Shown here one piece after another: positions 31,516-42,459 of a DNA stretch of 64,000 bases. This stretch comes from Aricia agestis (taxonomy: Eukaryota; Arthropoda; Insecta; Lepidoptera; Lycaenidae), in assembly GCF_905147365.1 (NCBI RefSeq), contig NC_056406.1, forward strand, positions 2,678,501 to 2,742,500. Reading direction: 5' to 3'. The notes beneath the pieces were generated by a model. The model was not told where the DNA came from. It made no database searches and was given only the letters and a program-made list of their open reading frames with translations. The translations under genes were made by a program, and so were the position numbers. Positions within the stretch are counted from its first letter, which is position 1; each line of letters opens with the position of its first letter.

Positions 31516-32553
31516 AGATTATAATTATTATGACGATTGCATTTGCGAATATATTATCGCTTTTGTTAAACATATAAACGATGATTCTATTATTAAGTTA
31601 GTTTAGTAATAGTTGTAGAACTATAATGCTGTTTATGCAAATAGCTGGCTACTGATTTTCACTATTGACTATAATTGTGCTATAGTGTCAATAGTAGAAT
31701 CACCAGCACGTACGAAAAGAGCATAATATTATAATATTTTGTGTACAAAATGTACACAGATTTTAAAAAAATACTATGAAAATTGTGATCCTAGATTTCA
31801 CGTCACGAGAATAACTCTGATTGGATGCTTATTTAAGTTATATTAAGCCAGCACATTTATTTACTGGATTCAGGGCACAAAAAAGTACGTAGATAGTGAA
31901 TCATATTATGCGACAAACTTTTAAAAATTATAAAAAAGTTTTTCCCGAATGAAATATGAATAATTGGCTAATTAAAAATACTAGAGATCGTCTAATGGTC
32001 GAAATTCGACCTTAGTTTCGACGACATTAGGACTACTACCTCTACTACCTATATTTTGTAAAAAAAAATATTGAGTTTATAAAATTTTTTTCAACTCTTG
32101 TCTCTGGGATTCAGCTGATCTCAGACTGGCCGTGTAAGTATTGTCTAATAGTATCTAAGATTCAATAAAAAACGATTTTCAATTTGTCACCTTGTCAACA
32201 GACTTCAACCATAAATAAAAGAGTATAATCCGTATGTATAGGCTTGTCACTCAAAAATCTATCATTTTTCCTAGTGTATGTAATGTTTAATTTGTTAAAA
32301 AAATGTATGATAAAAGCATAATTTCAAAATAATATAAGCTCGATGCACTCCTTCACCATATAAGCTATAACTGTGCAAAATTTAATTCGCCTACGTTTCC
32401 CCATTTTTCGTCAAAATGGATACAAAGTTTTCGTCAAAATGGCACAAAATGCGTCGTATTATGTTTTCTTTTTATTTTATTGAACAAGTAAATGGTAAAA
32501 TGTACCTTTTGTTTATCATCAAATTTTCTGTACGCATGAGAGGTGGAGTACTA
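31516..32553. other. AT-rich spacer
   Basis: No gene or clear repeat. A CTATTGACTATAATTGTGCTA / ATAGTGTCAATAG imperfect inverted pair lies near 31660-31705. Confidence 0.3.
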
Positions 32554-33466
32554 TCCTACTAATATTATAAAGGCGAAAGTTTGTTTGGATGTATGGATGT
32601 GTGGATGTATGGATGTATGGATGTTTGTTACTCTTTCACGCAAAAACTACTGAACGGATTTTAATGAAACTTTACAATAATATAGCTTATACATCAGAAT
32701 AACAAGGCTACAATTTTAACCGACTTTCAAAATGGGGGAGGTGTTATGTTCGTTTTCTTATATTCAACGATCCGCCGTTTGTTAACCGATTTTCAAAATT
32801 TTTCGTTTGGTATATAGGGTATCATCCCAATTTAGTATTATATTCACAAAAGTGGTGATCTGATGAAGGATCCATAAGTAATCGAGGGAACTCCTCAAAA
32901 CTTATAGGGAAACATGTGGGGACTTCGGTTTCGTGAGAAGTATTCTAAGCATATGCTACCAATAAGTAAGATTTTACACCGAGATATACCTGGTATACCG
33001 TGGTTCGTGCTGAGAGAACTCCTGATTCTTTATAGATACAAGTTTGGGAGTTTCGGCGTTGTTTTAAGAACAGAAAGCATATGCTACTATGCAAATTACA
33101 TTCATCATCATCATCATCATCACTACCATATTATACCATTTCATAGTCTTTTAGATCGAGACTCGAGTTTGTCAAGCGATAGTAAAAAAATCTATACCTA
33201 CCTAATATTATAAACCTGAAGAGTATGTTTGCTTGAACGCGTCAATCTCAGGAACTACAGGTCCGATTTAAAAACTTATCTCAGTGTTAGATAGATCATT
33301 TATCGAGTAAGACTATAGGCTATATTATATTATCACGCTAAGACTAATACGACCGAAGAAACTCAGGAATATGTGTGAAAAACGGGGGAAATATTTTTTA
33401 TGGGAAAATGTACGGTTTCTGTAAAATTCCTAATTTATGCGGGCGCAGCCGCGCGTTACATCTAGT
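32554..33466 (+). repeat. GGATGTATGGATG SINE/LINE-like repeat, copy 1
   Basis: It starts CCTACTAATATTATAAAGGC followed by a GGATGTATGGATGTGTGG run, TTCACGCAAAAACTACTGAA, TATGTTCGTTTTCTTAT, GCATATGCTAC, a TCATCATCATC run, and ends CGGGCGCAGCCGCGCGTTAC then ATCTAGT. A longer copy is at 54319-55410. Confidence 0.75.
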
Positions 33467-34179
33467 AATATTATAATTATACTCCTACGTATGGTCGAGT
33501 ACGTATACAATATACATACCTCATACGTATGAGTACTACATAATATTATTATATTATGTACTCCACACATGAGAGTTATCTTCTGACGCTTATTTACTTT
33601 TATCATCATCTCGTCTTCAATTTTCGTCATCTTCTTTCATTAAACTATAGTTTTAAGTGTCTGCGAATCCCTCGATCGAGGAGTAACAAGTCAAAGCTAA
33701 GATAATTTTTAAACAAACAATAACAATACGTTAAGTAGATGATAAGGACTATTATAGTGTTGCCATGTTTTAAAAGAATTGCTCTTCCTAAAGTATAGGT
33801 CATTAAAGAAGGTACTTACTAATTATTCTGGTGGAGTAAGTTGCAGGGAGAGACAGTAAAGTAGCAGTTTCAGCTTAAAAAATATAATTTACAGTGACAC
33901 TACTTAAAAAAATACTTATAACGGATTGGACCTTCAGAAAACACTGTCAAATTACATACCTTCATAGATCTATTTGGATGTCATCAAGGGGTCGGACGAT
34001 TATAAAATAACAGTCACTCAAAATTGTAGTGTGTCAGCGCTGAAAGACCATTTTTTTACTTCTACTTTTGGGCTGTGACGCCCATAAAAATCCCAAAAAA
34101 AAATTTTGCGCTGGTATTTTCACAGTGCACTCTATGTAAGGAATACATACAATATACATACTCTAAATATGTATTATGA
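33467..34179. other. No gene recognised
   Basis: AT-rich. A GTACTCCACACATGAGAGTT region and a TTTTCACAGTGCACTCTATG segment resemble ends of hairpin repeats also seen around 22665 and 22790. Confidence 0.3.
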
Positions 34180-34440
34180 CTTTGTTTTGTTATACAGTTT
34201 TTGTAACAGCTTTTTCTATGAGAACAATGCTGGGAACTCAAAAGTCCGTCTTCATACCCATACAAATTGCCGATCAGGGCATCCGTATGGGTATGAAGAC
34301 GGCGTTTTATTTTTGAGTTCCCAGCATAATTGTTCTCATAGAAAAAGTTGTTCATTTTGACGGGCTCATTTGATGGCTTCAAGGATAACGGTGTTTACAC
34401 CATAGACTTATTCATATACTGTCGTATTACACTAACATCT
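34180..34440. mobile_element. Foldback element, GTCCGTCTTCAT family (copy 3, best preserved)
   Basis: CTTTTTCTATGAGAACAAT (from 34210) through GGGAACTC and GTCCGTCTTCATACCCATAC pairs with GTATGGGTATGAAGACGG through GAGTTCCCAGCA and ATTGTTCTCATAGAAAAAG (to 34348). The loop is about 25 bases. The right flank TTTGATGGCTTCAAGGATAA is shared with the other two copies. Confidence 0.75.
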
Positions 34441-34936
34441 TGTTTAATATAGCTGGATCAATCAAAGCAAACATGAAGAGTATCTTTAGTCCATAGTATA
34501 TGACATTCTCTTTGCTTTAGTCTTTAGGTGTAGTGACCACGATAACGTAATTTCACAATAAAGTTAATTGAAGTAATTATATTTTAGGGTAATGAAGTTT
34601 AAGGATGTATTTTTAAGTTAAGCATACTTTTAAATTGTAAATTAGATCAGGTTAATTTGGCTTGGTTCAAGACCATGCATAGTCTTGTAGGTATTCTTAA
34701 TATTGGTTTCCTTTTATAACAATAAATAGGTCTTAAGACAAAATAAGATTATTATTGTTAGGTACATTCGTGATGTGATTGTTGTAGTTGTTACGAAGAA
34801 GAGCCTGGCAACATTATTCTATTATTATCAATGCCGTAGGGAATGTACAATGTTTTAATCAGTATTCAGTTGTCAGACAACAAGCAACGGTGACTAATAC
34901 ATTATTATTCTGCCGTCAGTGAGTCAACTGGGAAAC

Positions 34937-35794
34937 ATGACGGAAAAAGTAGCGGTGGTCACGGGCGCCAACAAGGGACTCGGCTTTGCCATCGTGAAAG
35001 GACTCTGCCGGAGATTCAACGGCATCGTCTACTTGACGTCCAGAGACGAAACCAGAGGTCTTCATGCCATCAAGAAACTGAACGGCATGGGCATCAAACC
35101 CAACTTCCACGTCCTCGATGTGACTGACAAACAAAGCGTGACGGATTTCGCGAGATTCCTCAAGGAGAGACACGGTGGATTCGACGTGCTCGTCAACAAC
35201 GCAGCTATCCTCGAGTGGGATCAAGTCTACCCCTCGTTCGAAGCGGCCAAACGAAACATCGACACCAACTACCGCAGTCTGCTGACGATCGAGGAAGTCC
35301 TGTATCCCCTGTTGAGAGACGGCGCCAGGGTCGTCAACGTGTCGAGCGCGTGCGGCCACCTTTCCAATCTACGAAACAGAAGGTGGCTAAACATCCTAAC
35401 GTCCAAGGACCTGACCACCGAGGACATCAATAATTTCGTCGACGAATACTTGGAGAACGTTAAAAATGGCACCGTCGATAATAACGATTTCGCAGACGGC
35501 GGAAAACATTCGGAGCACAGAGTATCAAAAATCGCTTTGACCGCACTCACGATGGTGCAGCAGAAGAAGTATGAGAAAAGGAATATTTCCATAAACGCTG
35601 TATATCCCGGCCATATAAAGACCGACATGGCCCAAGGGGGCGGACAGTTGGACCCAGACGAAGCGGCCGACACTGTCCTCTACCTGATTTTAGACGCGTC
35701 ACCGAAGATAAGAGGAACTTTCATGTGGGATAATAGGAAGCTGGTCGACTGGTACGATGTTGAAGGAGATTATTATTATAGACATCAGTGCTAA
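34937..35794 (+). CDS. Carbonyl reductase-like short-chain dehydrogenase with Tyr to His at the catalytic site
   Basis: A 285-residue single-exon SDR of the carbonyl reductase (CBR1-like) group, normally a cytosolic NADPH-dependent reducer of carbonyls. Visible landmarks are TGANKGLG (residues 9-16, cofactor glycine motif), DVTD (61-64, adenine pocket), NNAA (87-90), Asn111, VSS (135-137, catalytic Ser region) and YPGHIKTDM (223-231). The YxxxK motif reads HRVSK (194-198): Lys is kept but the catalytic Tyr is His (codon CAC). The start is the ATG at 34937; a longer frame upstream would need a GTG. Length fits CBR1 (about 276). There are no introns or stops, and codon use is GC-richer than the flanks. 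No neighbouring gene suggests a pathway. Either a pseudoenzyme or an enzyme with changed chemistry. Confidence 0.92.
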   Translation: MTEKVAVVTGANKGLGFAIVKGLCRRFNGIVYLTSRDETRGLHAIKKLNGMGIKPNFHVLDVTDKQSVTDFARFLKERHGGFDVLVNNAAILEWDQVYPSFEAAKRNIDTNYRSLLTIEEVLYPLLRDGARVVNVSSACGHLSNLRNRRWLNILTSKDLTTEDINNFVDEYLENVKNGTVDNNDFADGGKHSEHRVSKIALTALTMVQQKKYEKRNISINAVYPGHIKTDMAQGGGQLDPDEAADTVLYLILDASPKIRGTFMWDNRKLVDWYDVEGDYYYRHQC

Positions 35795-36305
35795 AATATA
35801 TTTTAATGTAATTTTTGTGTTTGATACAATTTTTTTTTCGTACTGCTGTCCTGCGATTACGTGTGTGTGTGTTCCCTAGATTTTTTTTTTGACCTGATTA
35901 CTATCATTAATCAAGCAAATTCTTCGTGAGTAGTTCATTTTGATAAGACGAACAAAAATTTCCGCTGCGAAATCTGTAGAGAGTGATAGTTACGTTCTAT
36001 AAAGGATTAAAATACATATTAAGGCCCAGCAGTCCCTAAAATAAGCAGATCGATGTCAGTCAGTACGAATATCGACATAAAGGACATTAAAATAACATTC
36101 ATATCAGCGCGCCTTGTACAGTGGTGGTTACGCGCTCGCCGCGTGCCTTGTTAATAGGAAATAGGAGAAAAAAACCTTTTGTTTTTAGTACCTATTCCAC
36201 AAATCAAATATATCAAATCGTTTAGGTTAGGTTACGACAAATGTACTACATTTTTTGTTTTTACTAGAAAGTGTGTAATTTAGCCATAAAATGATTTAAT
36301 TATGA
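35795..36305. other. 3' flank of the dehydrogenase
   Basis: It contains the probable 3' UTR (ATATATTTTAATGTAATTTT after the stop). No other feature is supported. Confidence 0.3.
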
Positions 36306-37390
36306 ATAAATTATAAGCAAAAAACTTTTTGAAAAAAGCTTTTATTTAAATACTTTAAAAATAATAAAATAAATTTCTCCTTAAAAATTCTAACTATTAA
36401 GTTATAACCTCAATATATTACTTATACAATTTGCATGATAATAAAAGCTTGTCGCGAGACTTAACAATCTGTCAGTATTTATTTACTTTTATAAAATAAA
36501 AAATATAATATAAATTTACTCAGTTCAATTGGTACTAGTTTAAGAGGATTCCACACCGCCATTTTTTCCATACAAACGTTGTCCCCTGTTTCCTCCCTGG
36601 ATAATGCTAGTAGAGTTATAATTTTTTTCCTGAATATCTACGGCTGCTAATACAATGTCCCTATGTTTTCTTTTTTTTCATAATTTAATTATTAAATAAG
36701 ATATGAACGTTCAAAAACCTAAAAAAATGGCCAGATTTTCCGCTGTGTTCAAACGTCCAGAAAACAGATTTGGCTAGATTATACAAAAAAAAGCAAAACA
36801 TAGGAACACAGCTCAAGCCTTTTTTTAATCTTTAATGAAAAAAGTACTTAAATCGGTTAAGTTTTGGAGAAGGAATCAGGGGACAACGAATCGTCGATTT
36901 TCTGGATTTTCTGCAGTTGTCTCTATCGCGTTCTGCGGTATAGGCTTGAGGTAAGGGAGACAGCTATAGATATTACACGTACTTTTTTTTCATTTCTCTA
37001 GCCCCTGTTGTATCCTCTTAAGTACTTATTTATAAATCACGCGACAAGCTTTTATTATCATGCAAATTGTATAATATATTGAGGTTATAACTTAATAGTT
37101 AGAATTTTTAAGGAGAAATTTATTTTATTCTTTTTAAAGTATTTAAATAAAATCTTTTTTTCAAAAAGTTTTTTGCTTAAGTATAAGTAATTTATTTTTT
37201 GTTTTTTAGTTAGGTATCTCTGACTAGATTTCTTAGTCTACACTCTACTTGACTGTAATTTGTTTTGTTTCAAGAACTTGTTAAAATATGATTAACTTAG
37301 GTTCTTAAGAAATCGTACTTGATTTTGATCAGTAAAAAAACTATGTCTATATTTAGTGAGTTGCAATATTCCGTTTATTTCTAAACGACT
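36306..37390 (-). mobile_element. Foldback element family A/B, locus B, interrupted
   Basis: The left arm (AAAAAACTTTTTGAAAAAAGC through CTTGTCGCGAGACTTAAC) returns inverted at 37035-37190 and is followed by the family's single-copy head in reverse (GTTAAAATATGATTAACTTAG to CCGTTTATTTC). Compared with 19685-20222, this copy is in the opposite orientation and is split by a 474-bp insertion. Confidence 0.75.
36544..37017. mobile_element. TTAA-flanked 474-bp element (piggyBac-type non-autonomous)
   Basis: TTAA flanks both ends (36540-36543 and 37018-37021). The immediate ends GAGGAT and ATCCTC are inverted. It interrupts the loop of the surrounding foldback element. Target choice TTAA is diagnostic of piggyBac-type transposition. 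It has no transposase, so it would depend on one in trans. Confidence 0.65.
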
Positions 37391-38613
37391 AAAAAATTAA
37401 ATGTCACTATGAAAAAGTGACATCAAGTGTTTTTGTACTAATTTCCTAAAATTATATCCTAAAATAATATTGGTAGAATATTAACCATTAGATAATATTC
37501 GTTATCATGCACAAGTGTGGACAAGTGATACAACTTTCAGAAACGTGCCGGTGACCCTCCAAAACTACATTGAAAGTTTCAGTAAAACGTTTACTGAATC
37601 GACTGACTTGACTTCTTGATTACATTGACTTTTATTTAGACTTTGACTAGACTGTGCACATGACGATATATAAAAACAATACTGAAAATTGTTTAAAAGT
37701 TATTGATTTCCCGCCATTTACTTGACACTGGCTATAGTTATATGTATAGCCATAGTGCCAAAATAAGAATAAAAAATGTCAATTTTGACATTGGCAATGA
37801 CAGGTTTTGGCAATGATATTTGGCAATGACATTTCTGGCGCGTTGTTTCCGTTCCCGGGTGTGATTGTCACAATTTTTACAAAAATTTCAATCGATCATA
37901 GTTTTACAATTTTACAACAATAATAAAACTGCTTTTATATATGAAAGACACGTTTGCAACGTAAAACGACTATTTTAACTGCTCGTCACTCTGTTTGGTA
38001 AGTTTTCTATTGTACCTACTTACTGTAAAAATTTTGCAACCGAAAAATCGTTATGGGTAAAGGAATTTAAGTCTTGTTTGAAAAGTGTTTACAGAAGTTC
38101 TAACAATAACAGAAAAGTAGAGGTGTCATTGCAACAATACGCATAGATTAAAGACATTGAATGCAGTACGCGGTATTACGTTGCCAAAATTAAAATGACC
38201 CTGTCTTGTTCCACTTGTACAGATTTACGATCATAGTGCGCAGACCTACTTTTATTTCCTAGATTAGCTAACATAAACTTTATTCGATTGTGATAAAAGT
38301 TACGATAAAGTGTTTTTGTGCTATTCAACAAAGTGCTAGCCTTGTTCTTGTTCAGAAAATGTGTTTACATTGCAGTTTTACTTAGAAAGTATTGTTGGTA
38401 CGACTTGACTAACGCCAGAATTATGGCTAAAAGTACATAATAAATTATCTGTCTGGTTAGAGTTAAGACAGTAATTCTCCCATCAATCTGACCAAACTCA
38501 AACCTGACTGAGTATGTAACCTCAGTCTAATATTCTGGTTATCCGGCAGTCTCAAACCTGTGGAATCACAACACTCCTAAGCCTCAATTAACAAAAAAGA
38601 AAGTAACAATACC
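37391..38613 (+). other. Intergenic or 5' UTR/intron region
   Basis: A possible non-coding first exon ends at 37997, where CTGTTTG is followed by a strong GTAAGTTT donor, preceded by a GC-richer stretch with GGCGCGTTG and TTCCCGGG near 37830-37860. It could be the 5' exon of the gene whose start exon is at 39976. This is inference only. Confidence 0.25.
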
Positions 38614-38904
38614 TTAAAAAAATTGTAAAAGATATATTGTGCAAACGGCAAGAATCACTAGAAATACAAATATGTATATAAAACCGCTGGTTGTAGTGAA
38701 GGTTGTGAGGAAGATGGCGTCGTTTACGGCGCAGGCAGCTCTACGTTCACGATGGAGCTCTCTTATAGAGTCGACGAGTGTGGATGTACCGGGAGAAGTA
38801 ACAGACGGAGTCCACTCCGTTGTTGGATGGCTCAAACAGGCACGACCTTGTTCAATCTTGATGTTGTCTTTGCACTTGACTGTTTTTTCAGTGTGGCTAT
38901 GCAC
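38614..38904 (-). CDS. Possible small tail-anchored membrane protein
   Basis: The 96-codon frame begins MHSHTEKTVKCKDNIKIEQ. It has a polar middle with TLVDSIRELHRERRAACAV and ends in a hydrophobic stretch FIYIFVFLVILAVCTIYLLQ near the C terminus. Such a layout suits a tail-anchored membrane protein. Codon choice in the middle is protein-like. The opposite strand is also open (38639-38926), so strand is uncertain and the frame may be part of a larger spliced gene. No family is recognised. Confidence 0.3.
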   Translation of the reverse strand: MHSHTEKTVKCKDNIKIEQGRACLSHPTTEWTPSVTSPGTSTLVDSIRELHRERRAACAVNDAIFLTTFTTTSGFIYIFVFLVILAVCTIYLLQFF

Positions 38905-39207
38905 TTTAACTATTTTTGTTTTGTAGACTTTTTAAAAATGATTCTTCATTCTCTATTTACCTACAAAAGCTGCACCTTTTAAAACCAAATCTCACATTTT
39001 TATTCATCCATGTTGAAGCTTCAGTTACATTTTTATTAATGTAGCAATAAAAAATTTTTAATCATTGAAAATATTTAAAATGCTAAGTACTGATATACGG
39101 TTTTGAAATTATCGAAGTTTTACTCCAAATCAAGCGATAGTCCACCGTGTGGACCGCAAAACTGACAGCTCAAAGGCTCATTCAAGCCGGCTCCGTTGGA
39201 ATTAACT

Positions 39208-39332
39208 ATGTCATTTCCTTCAATTCGGAGTAAAACTATCGAGCAAAACAATATGTGAGTACTTAGCAAAATATGTCATTTCCTTGGCTTCGGAGTAAAA
39301 CTATCGAGCAAAACCATATGTGAATACTTAGC
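39208..39332 (+). repeat. 62-bp tandem duplication
   Basis: ATGTCATTTCCTT followed by TCGGAGTAAAACTATCGAGC and ATATGTGA(G/A)TACTTAGCA occurs twice head to tail. A related block lies inverted at about 39115-39130. Confidence 0.7.
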
Positions 39333-39975
39333 ATAAAAGGAAGGTTATCAAGCCTCTGGAGCCTATATGATTTGACACATTTGGGCTAAACAGCTTTAAT
39401 TATATTCATCTTAGTTTTGAGAGAAGCGCTGACTACATAGACCATACATTGAGTAGGCAATTTTATTTTTATGTAGAGCAATTTATTTGGAGATGTATTT
39501 CCTCTTTAGTTCTTCAATGTGTCATAGCAAATTAATCATTTACACCTCTATTGAATTACTTTGACCTTGTTGTTCCCTTGCTATTTTAGCTCCCTGCTAA
39601 AAATATACACATGCACTAGTTACAATAAATTTTTAAGTAACTGTATTTATTAGATAGATCTTTCAGCTCTCAATTTAAAACTCTAAGAAATTAGCTAAAA
39701 ATTCATCTTATAGCTGACCGTCTTCTCCACATAAATTTGGCCTTACAATAATTGTTTTTCTGCTCAAATTTCTACACCAATGTAATAGATCATGTGAGCA
39801 AAATCGCCATTGGTGATTTTACTACACCCTGGGACAATAGAAGACCATCAAATAATATACACACATTCAAATACATAGCTACAAATGAAATGGTATTTAA
39901 AATGTCATTGCCAAAGTTTTGTAAATGTTTCTGGTGCACAATAAATTATGAAATAAATAAAAATAAATTTTTCAG

Positions 39976-40093
39976 GCGTCGCTGGAGGTGCGTCAGGTGG
40001 GACGGCGCGCGGTGAGCCAGCTATCCGGCCGTGGCATGGACGAAGTTGTCATACTCCACTTCAACGATGTGTACAACATCGAACCCACTACCA
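39976..40093 (+). CDS. Start exon of a 5'-nucleotidase/metallophosphoesterase-like protein
   Basis: The exon is bounded by TTTTTCAG at 39975 and GTAAGT at 40094. An ATG at 40036 opens MDEVVILHFNDVYNIEPTT. HFNDVYNIEP is the metal-binding start motif of the UshA-like 5'-nucleotidase/phosphoesterase group, with the conserved Asp (usual first motif H-x-N-D). The frame is also open upstream to the acceptor. The expected next block (a GGAAR-like motif) was not found downstream, so the gene continues through a long intron or is broken. Confidence 0.55.
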
Positions 40094-40449
40094 GTAAGTT
40101 TACTATTAAACACGTGAACGGAAGAACCAGATAACTAACATTTTGTAACATAAGAACAATCACTCATTTTTAAATTTATAATTTAAACAAAACTTGAAAG
40201 CTTATTAAAAACATTATCATCATAAAAACATTATCATCTTGCTATACATGAAATCCACATTTTTTAAATTATATCATTTTCTAAGCCCTAAAGCCTACAT
40301 TTATCCAAAAATGGCTATTTTTTACCGTTACTTACCTGCTTCTTCCACTCATGTTTTCAATTGAGGCAACCTGAACCTGCAGAGTGGCCCAAAACACAAT
40401 TTCTGATAATATTAGTTGACCACAGCAACGCCCCTTTTCAAATCCCTAA

Positions 40450-40584
40450 GTGTCTAAACACACAGGCCGAAGTTACGCGGCGTAAATTCCGCATGATTAC
40501 GCCCGCAATGTCAAACGCATAGTACATACATTACGGGCGTAATCATGCGAAATTTACGTAACTTCGGCCTAGTGTGTTTAGAGT
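40450..40584. mobile_element. 135-bp hairpin MITE, GTGTCTAAACACAC family, copy 1
   Basis: GTGTCTAAACACAC, GGCCGAAGTTACG and GCATGATTACGCCCG pair with CGGGCGTAATCATGC, CGTAACTTCGGCC and GTGTGTTTAGAG. TAA precedes the left end (40447-40449) and follows the right end (40585-40587), compatible with a 3-bp TAA duplication. Copy 2 is at 52347-52541. Confidence 0.7.
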
Positions 40585-41010
40585 TAAGTTAAGAGTTAAG
40601 TTCATAGCCAGAGTGGCTCAAAGATATTTTCCGTAAAATTTTTACAAATAACTAATTTATTTTACAAATAACTAATATTTTACAAATACTTAACTAATAT
40701 GACTTTTTAAGATTACATAAAGGGTATAGGGGCAAAACAAGGAAACAAAAAGTTGCGTAATCAACATTTAAATTTTTCAAAGCTAACAAAAATATTCAGT
40801 TTCGCTTAAAACTATAAACATCTGACAGAAACTTTAGTTTACCTTTAAAAGTCTTATTTCTAGAAACATGTTGTACTTATTGAAATAAAAATATATATTT
40901 TTTAATAATTAAAAATTAAAGTAATTCACTTTTGAGTATGTTCGAATAACAAAAACTGGTAATGTCCACCATGTCCCATACAAGGAATGTCCAACTTAAT
41001 ATTGGGTTCA

Positions 41011-41160
41011 GATAGGGTTGCCATCCGTCCGGATTTCCCCAGATTTGTCCTGGTTGGAAGGGCGTCCGGGGACCGTCTGGCAGAGTTTTTGAAAAGTGTC
41101 CGGGTGAAATCCGGAGACTTTTGTTGAGAGAAATCCAACTTTTTAGCCAGGCACCAATAA
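41011..41160 (-). repeat. GTCCGGATTT-containing dispersed repeat
   Basis: Phrases GTTGCCATCCGTCCGGATTT, TGTCCTGGTTGGAAGGGCG and GGTGAAATCCGGAG recur as alternating CCGGA words. No coding function. Confidence 0.4.
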
Positions 41161-41328
41161 ATGAAATATAAAAACTCGCTAAGCATACACACTTTCTTCT
41201 TTGATCAAAATCAAGTACGATTTCATCAACTTAAGTTAATCAAATTTTTACTAAAATACTTTTTTAATTTATTTTTGGTTTGAAATGAGTGAAGTGTCTG
41301 GGAGGGCATAGTGTCGTCACCAGTCAAG

Positions 41329-41831
41329 TCAATTATTGGTACTTAAATTATTATGAATATGTTTATATTTGGTGACATTTTTCTCAGAAATGTCAGAATC
41401 CTTCCCAAACATTTCCTGAAACAAGTTTTGTGTTTTAGAGGAGTTATACTCTTGTATTTGGCTTTCTAATGCTTTGATTTGTGTATGGGCTTCATCACAT
41501 CTTCGATTCCACAAACTAGTGTTGTTCTGCGCCTCCACATACTCATCTCTGCACTGGTCAAAGCTGTCTACGATTTCCTGTATTTTTTTTGTTTTCTGGT
41601 ATAACTCCTCATAATTTATATAAATTATGAGGAGTTATATGGTTAAATATTTAACTTGTTTAACTCATTTTTAAGGTCATTATTTTTTTGGATAATTTTT
41701 AACACTTCTTTTTCACTGTCCTCGCGTTCAGAGAGCAATAGTTCATTTTGTTTCTTATATTCTTTAAATTCCAGAAGGGTCAGACGGAGTTGTTCCTCAG
41801 TCTGACGAGACAGGTTTCCTCTGGTCATCAT
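41329..41831 (-). pseudogene. Coiled-coil protein frame disrupted by a palindromic insertion
   Basis: The minus-strand frame begins MMTRGNLSRQTEEQLRLTLL and continues as heptad-rich helix to NELNKLNI before a stop. On the other side of a 40-bp palindrome (41600-41639) the protein resumes NYEELYQKTKKIQEIVDSF and runs to CDEAHTQIKALESQIQEYNS and a stop near 41329. Hydrophobic and charged spacing indicates one continuous coiled coil. The ATG is at 41831. Family not recognised. It may be a transposon structural protein, as its neighbours are transposon genes. Confidence 0.5.
41600..41639. repeat. 40-bp perfect palindrome inside a coding frame
   Basis: TATAACTCCTCATAATTTA and its exact complement are separated only by TA. 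One arm is part of the coiled-coil reading frame (N-Y-E-E-L-Y); the other looks like an inverted copy of it. Confidence 0.85.
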
Positions 41832-41839
41832 GTTAATCA

Positions 41840-42459
41840 GTTAATCAATTGACTTATGTGTCTATCAACTAACCATCTATTGGCGTGCAAACCTGATACT
41901 TTCTAGTACCTTCAGATAGACACAGCCACTCGAAATCTTTAGATGGTGAGATATATGCTCGGTGTAGAGGGGTCGCGCAAGCTAGAGTGAGGTGTAAGGG
42001 TTGTTAAAAAGGAATAACAAGGTCCATCAATCCCACTGACCGGCCTATGTATATGACCTTTAACAATTGATAACACAGAAACAGCTGATCTATTGCTTTC
42101 CTCCCACGGTTATAATTACTGCCTATCGTCAACCTAAATCATCTATTAATTATTTTATTGCTTAATAATGTAAGAACTGTTATGTCTTTTGAATTTAAGC
42201 GTTTTTGGTATGAAAATTTAAATTACCTTTGACAGCTGATCACCGTTGAAGTAATGCACTTTATATATCGGCGATTTTCACAAACAAACTTGTTTATAGC
42301 ACCGAAACCTATTAATTATCTTATCACAAATACTTAAATGAATATAATTAATAACTTTTTAAAACAGTATTATTGGAAATATTAATTAAATATCAATTTT
42401 TTGTCGGCAGACTTTACAAAGTCAACTTAGTGGTAGGGTTCCAACAGGACACGCAGGAA
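41840..42459. other. No feature recognised
   Basis: Spacer between two minus-strand transposon frames, with no repeat copy identified. Confidence 0.3.

Noticed and set aside
34916..35673. Two long frames on the strand opposite the dehydrogenase (147 and 134 codons)
   Set aside because: They are antisense shadows of a GC-richer real gene with clear SDR motifs on the plus strand. They contain no domain of their own.
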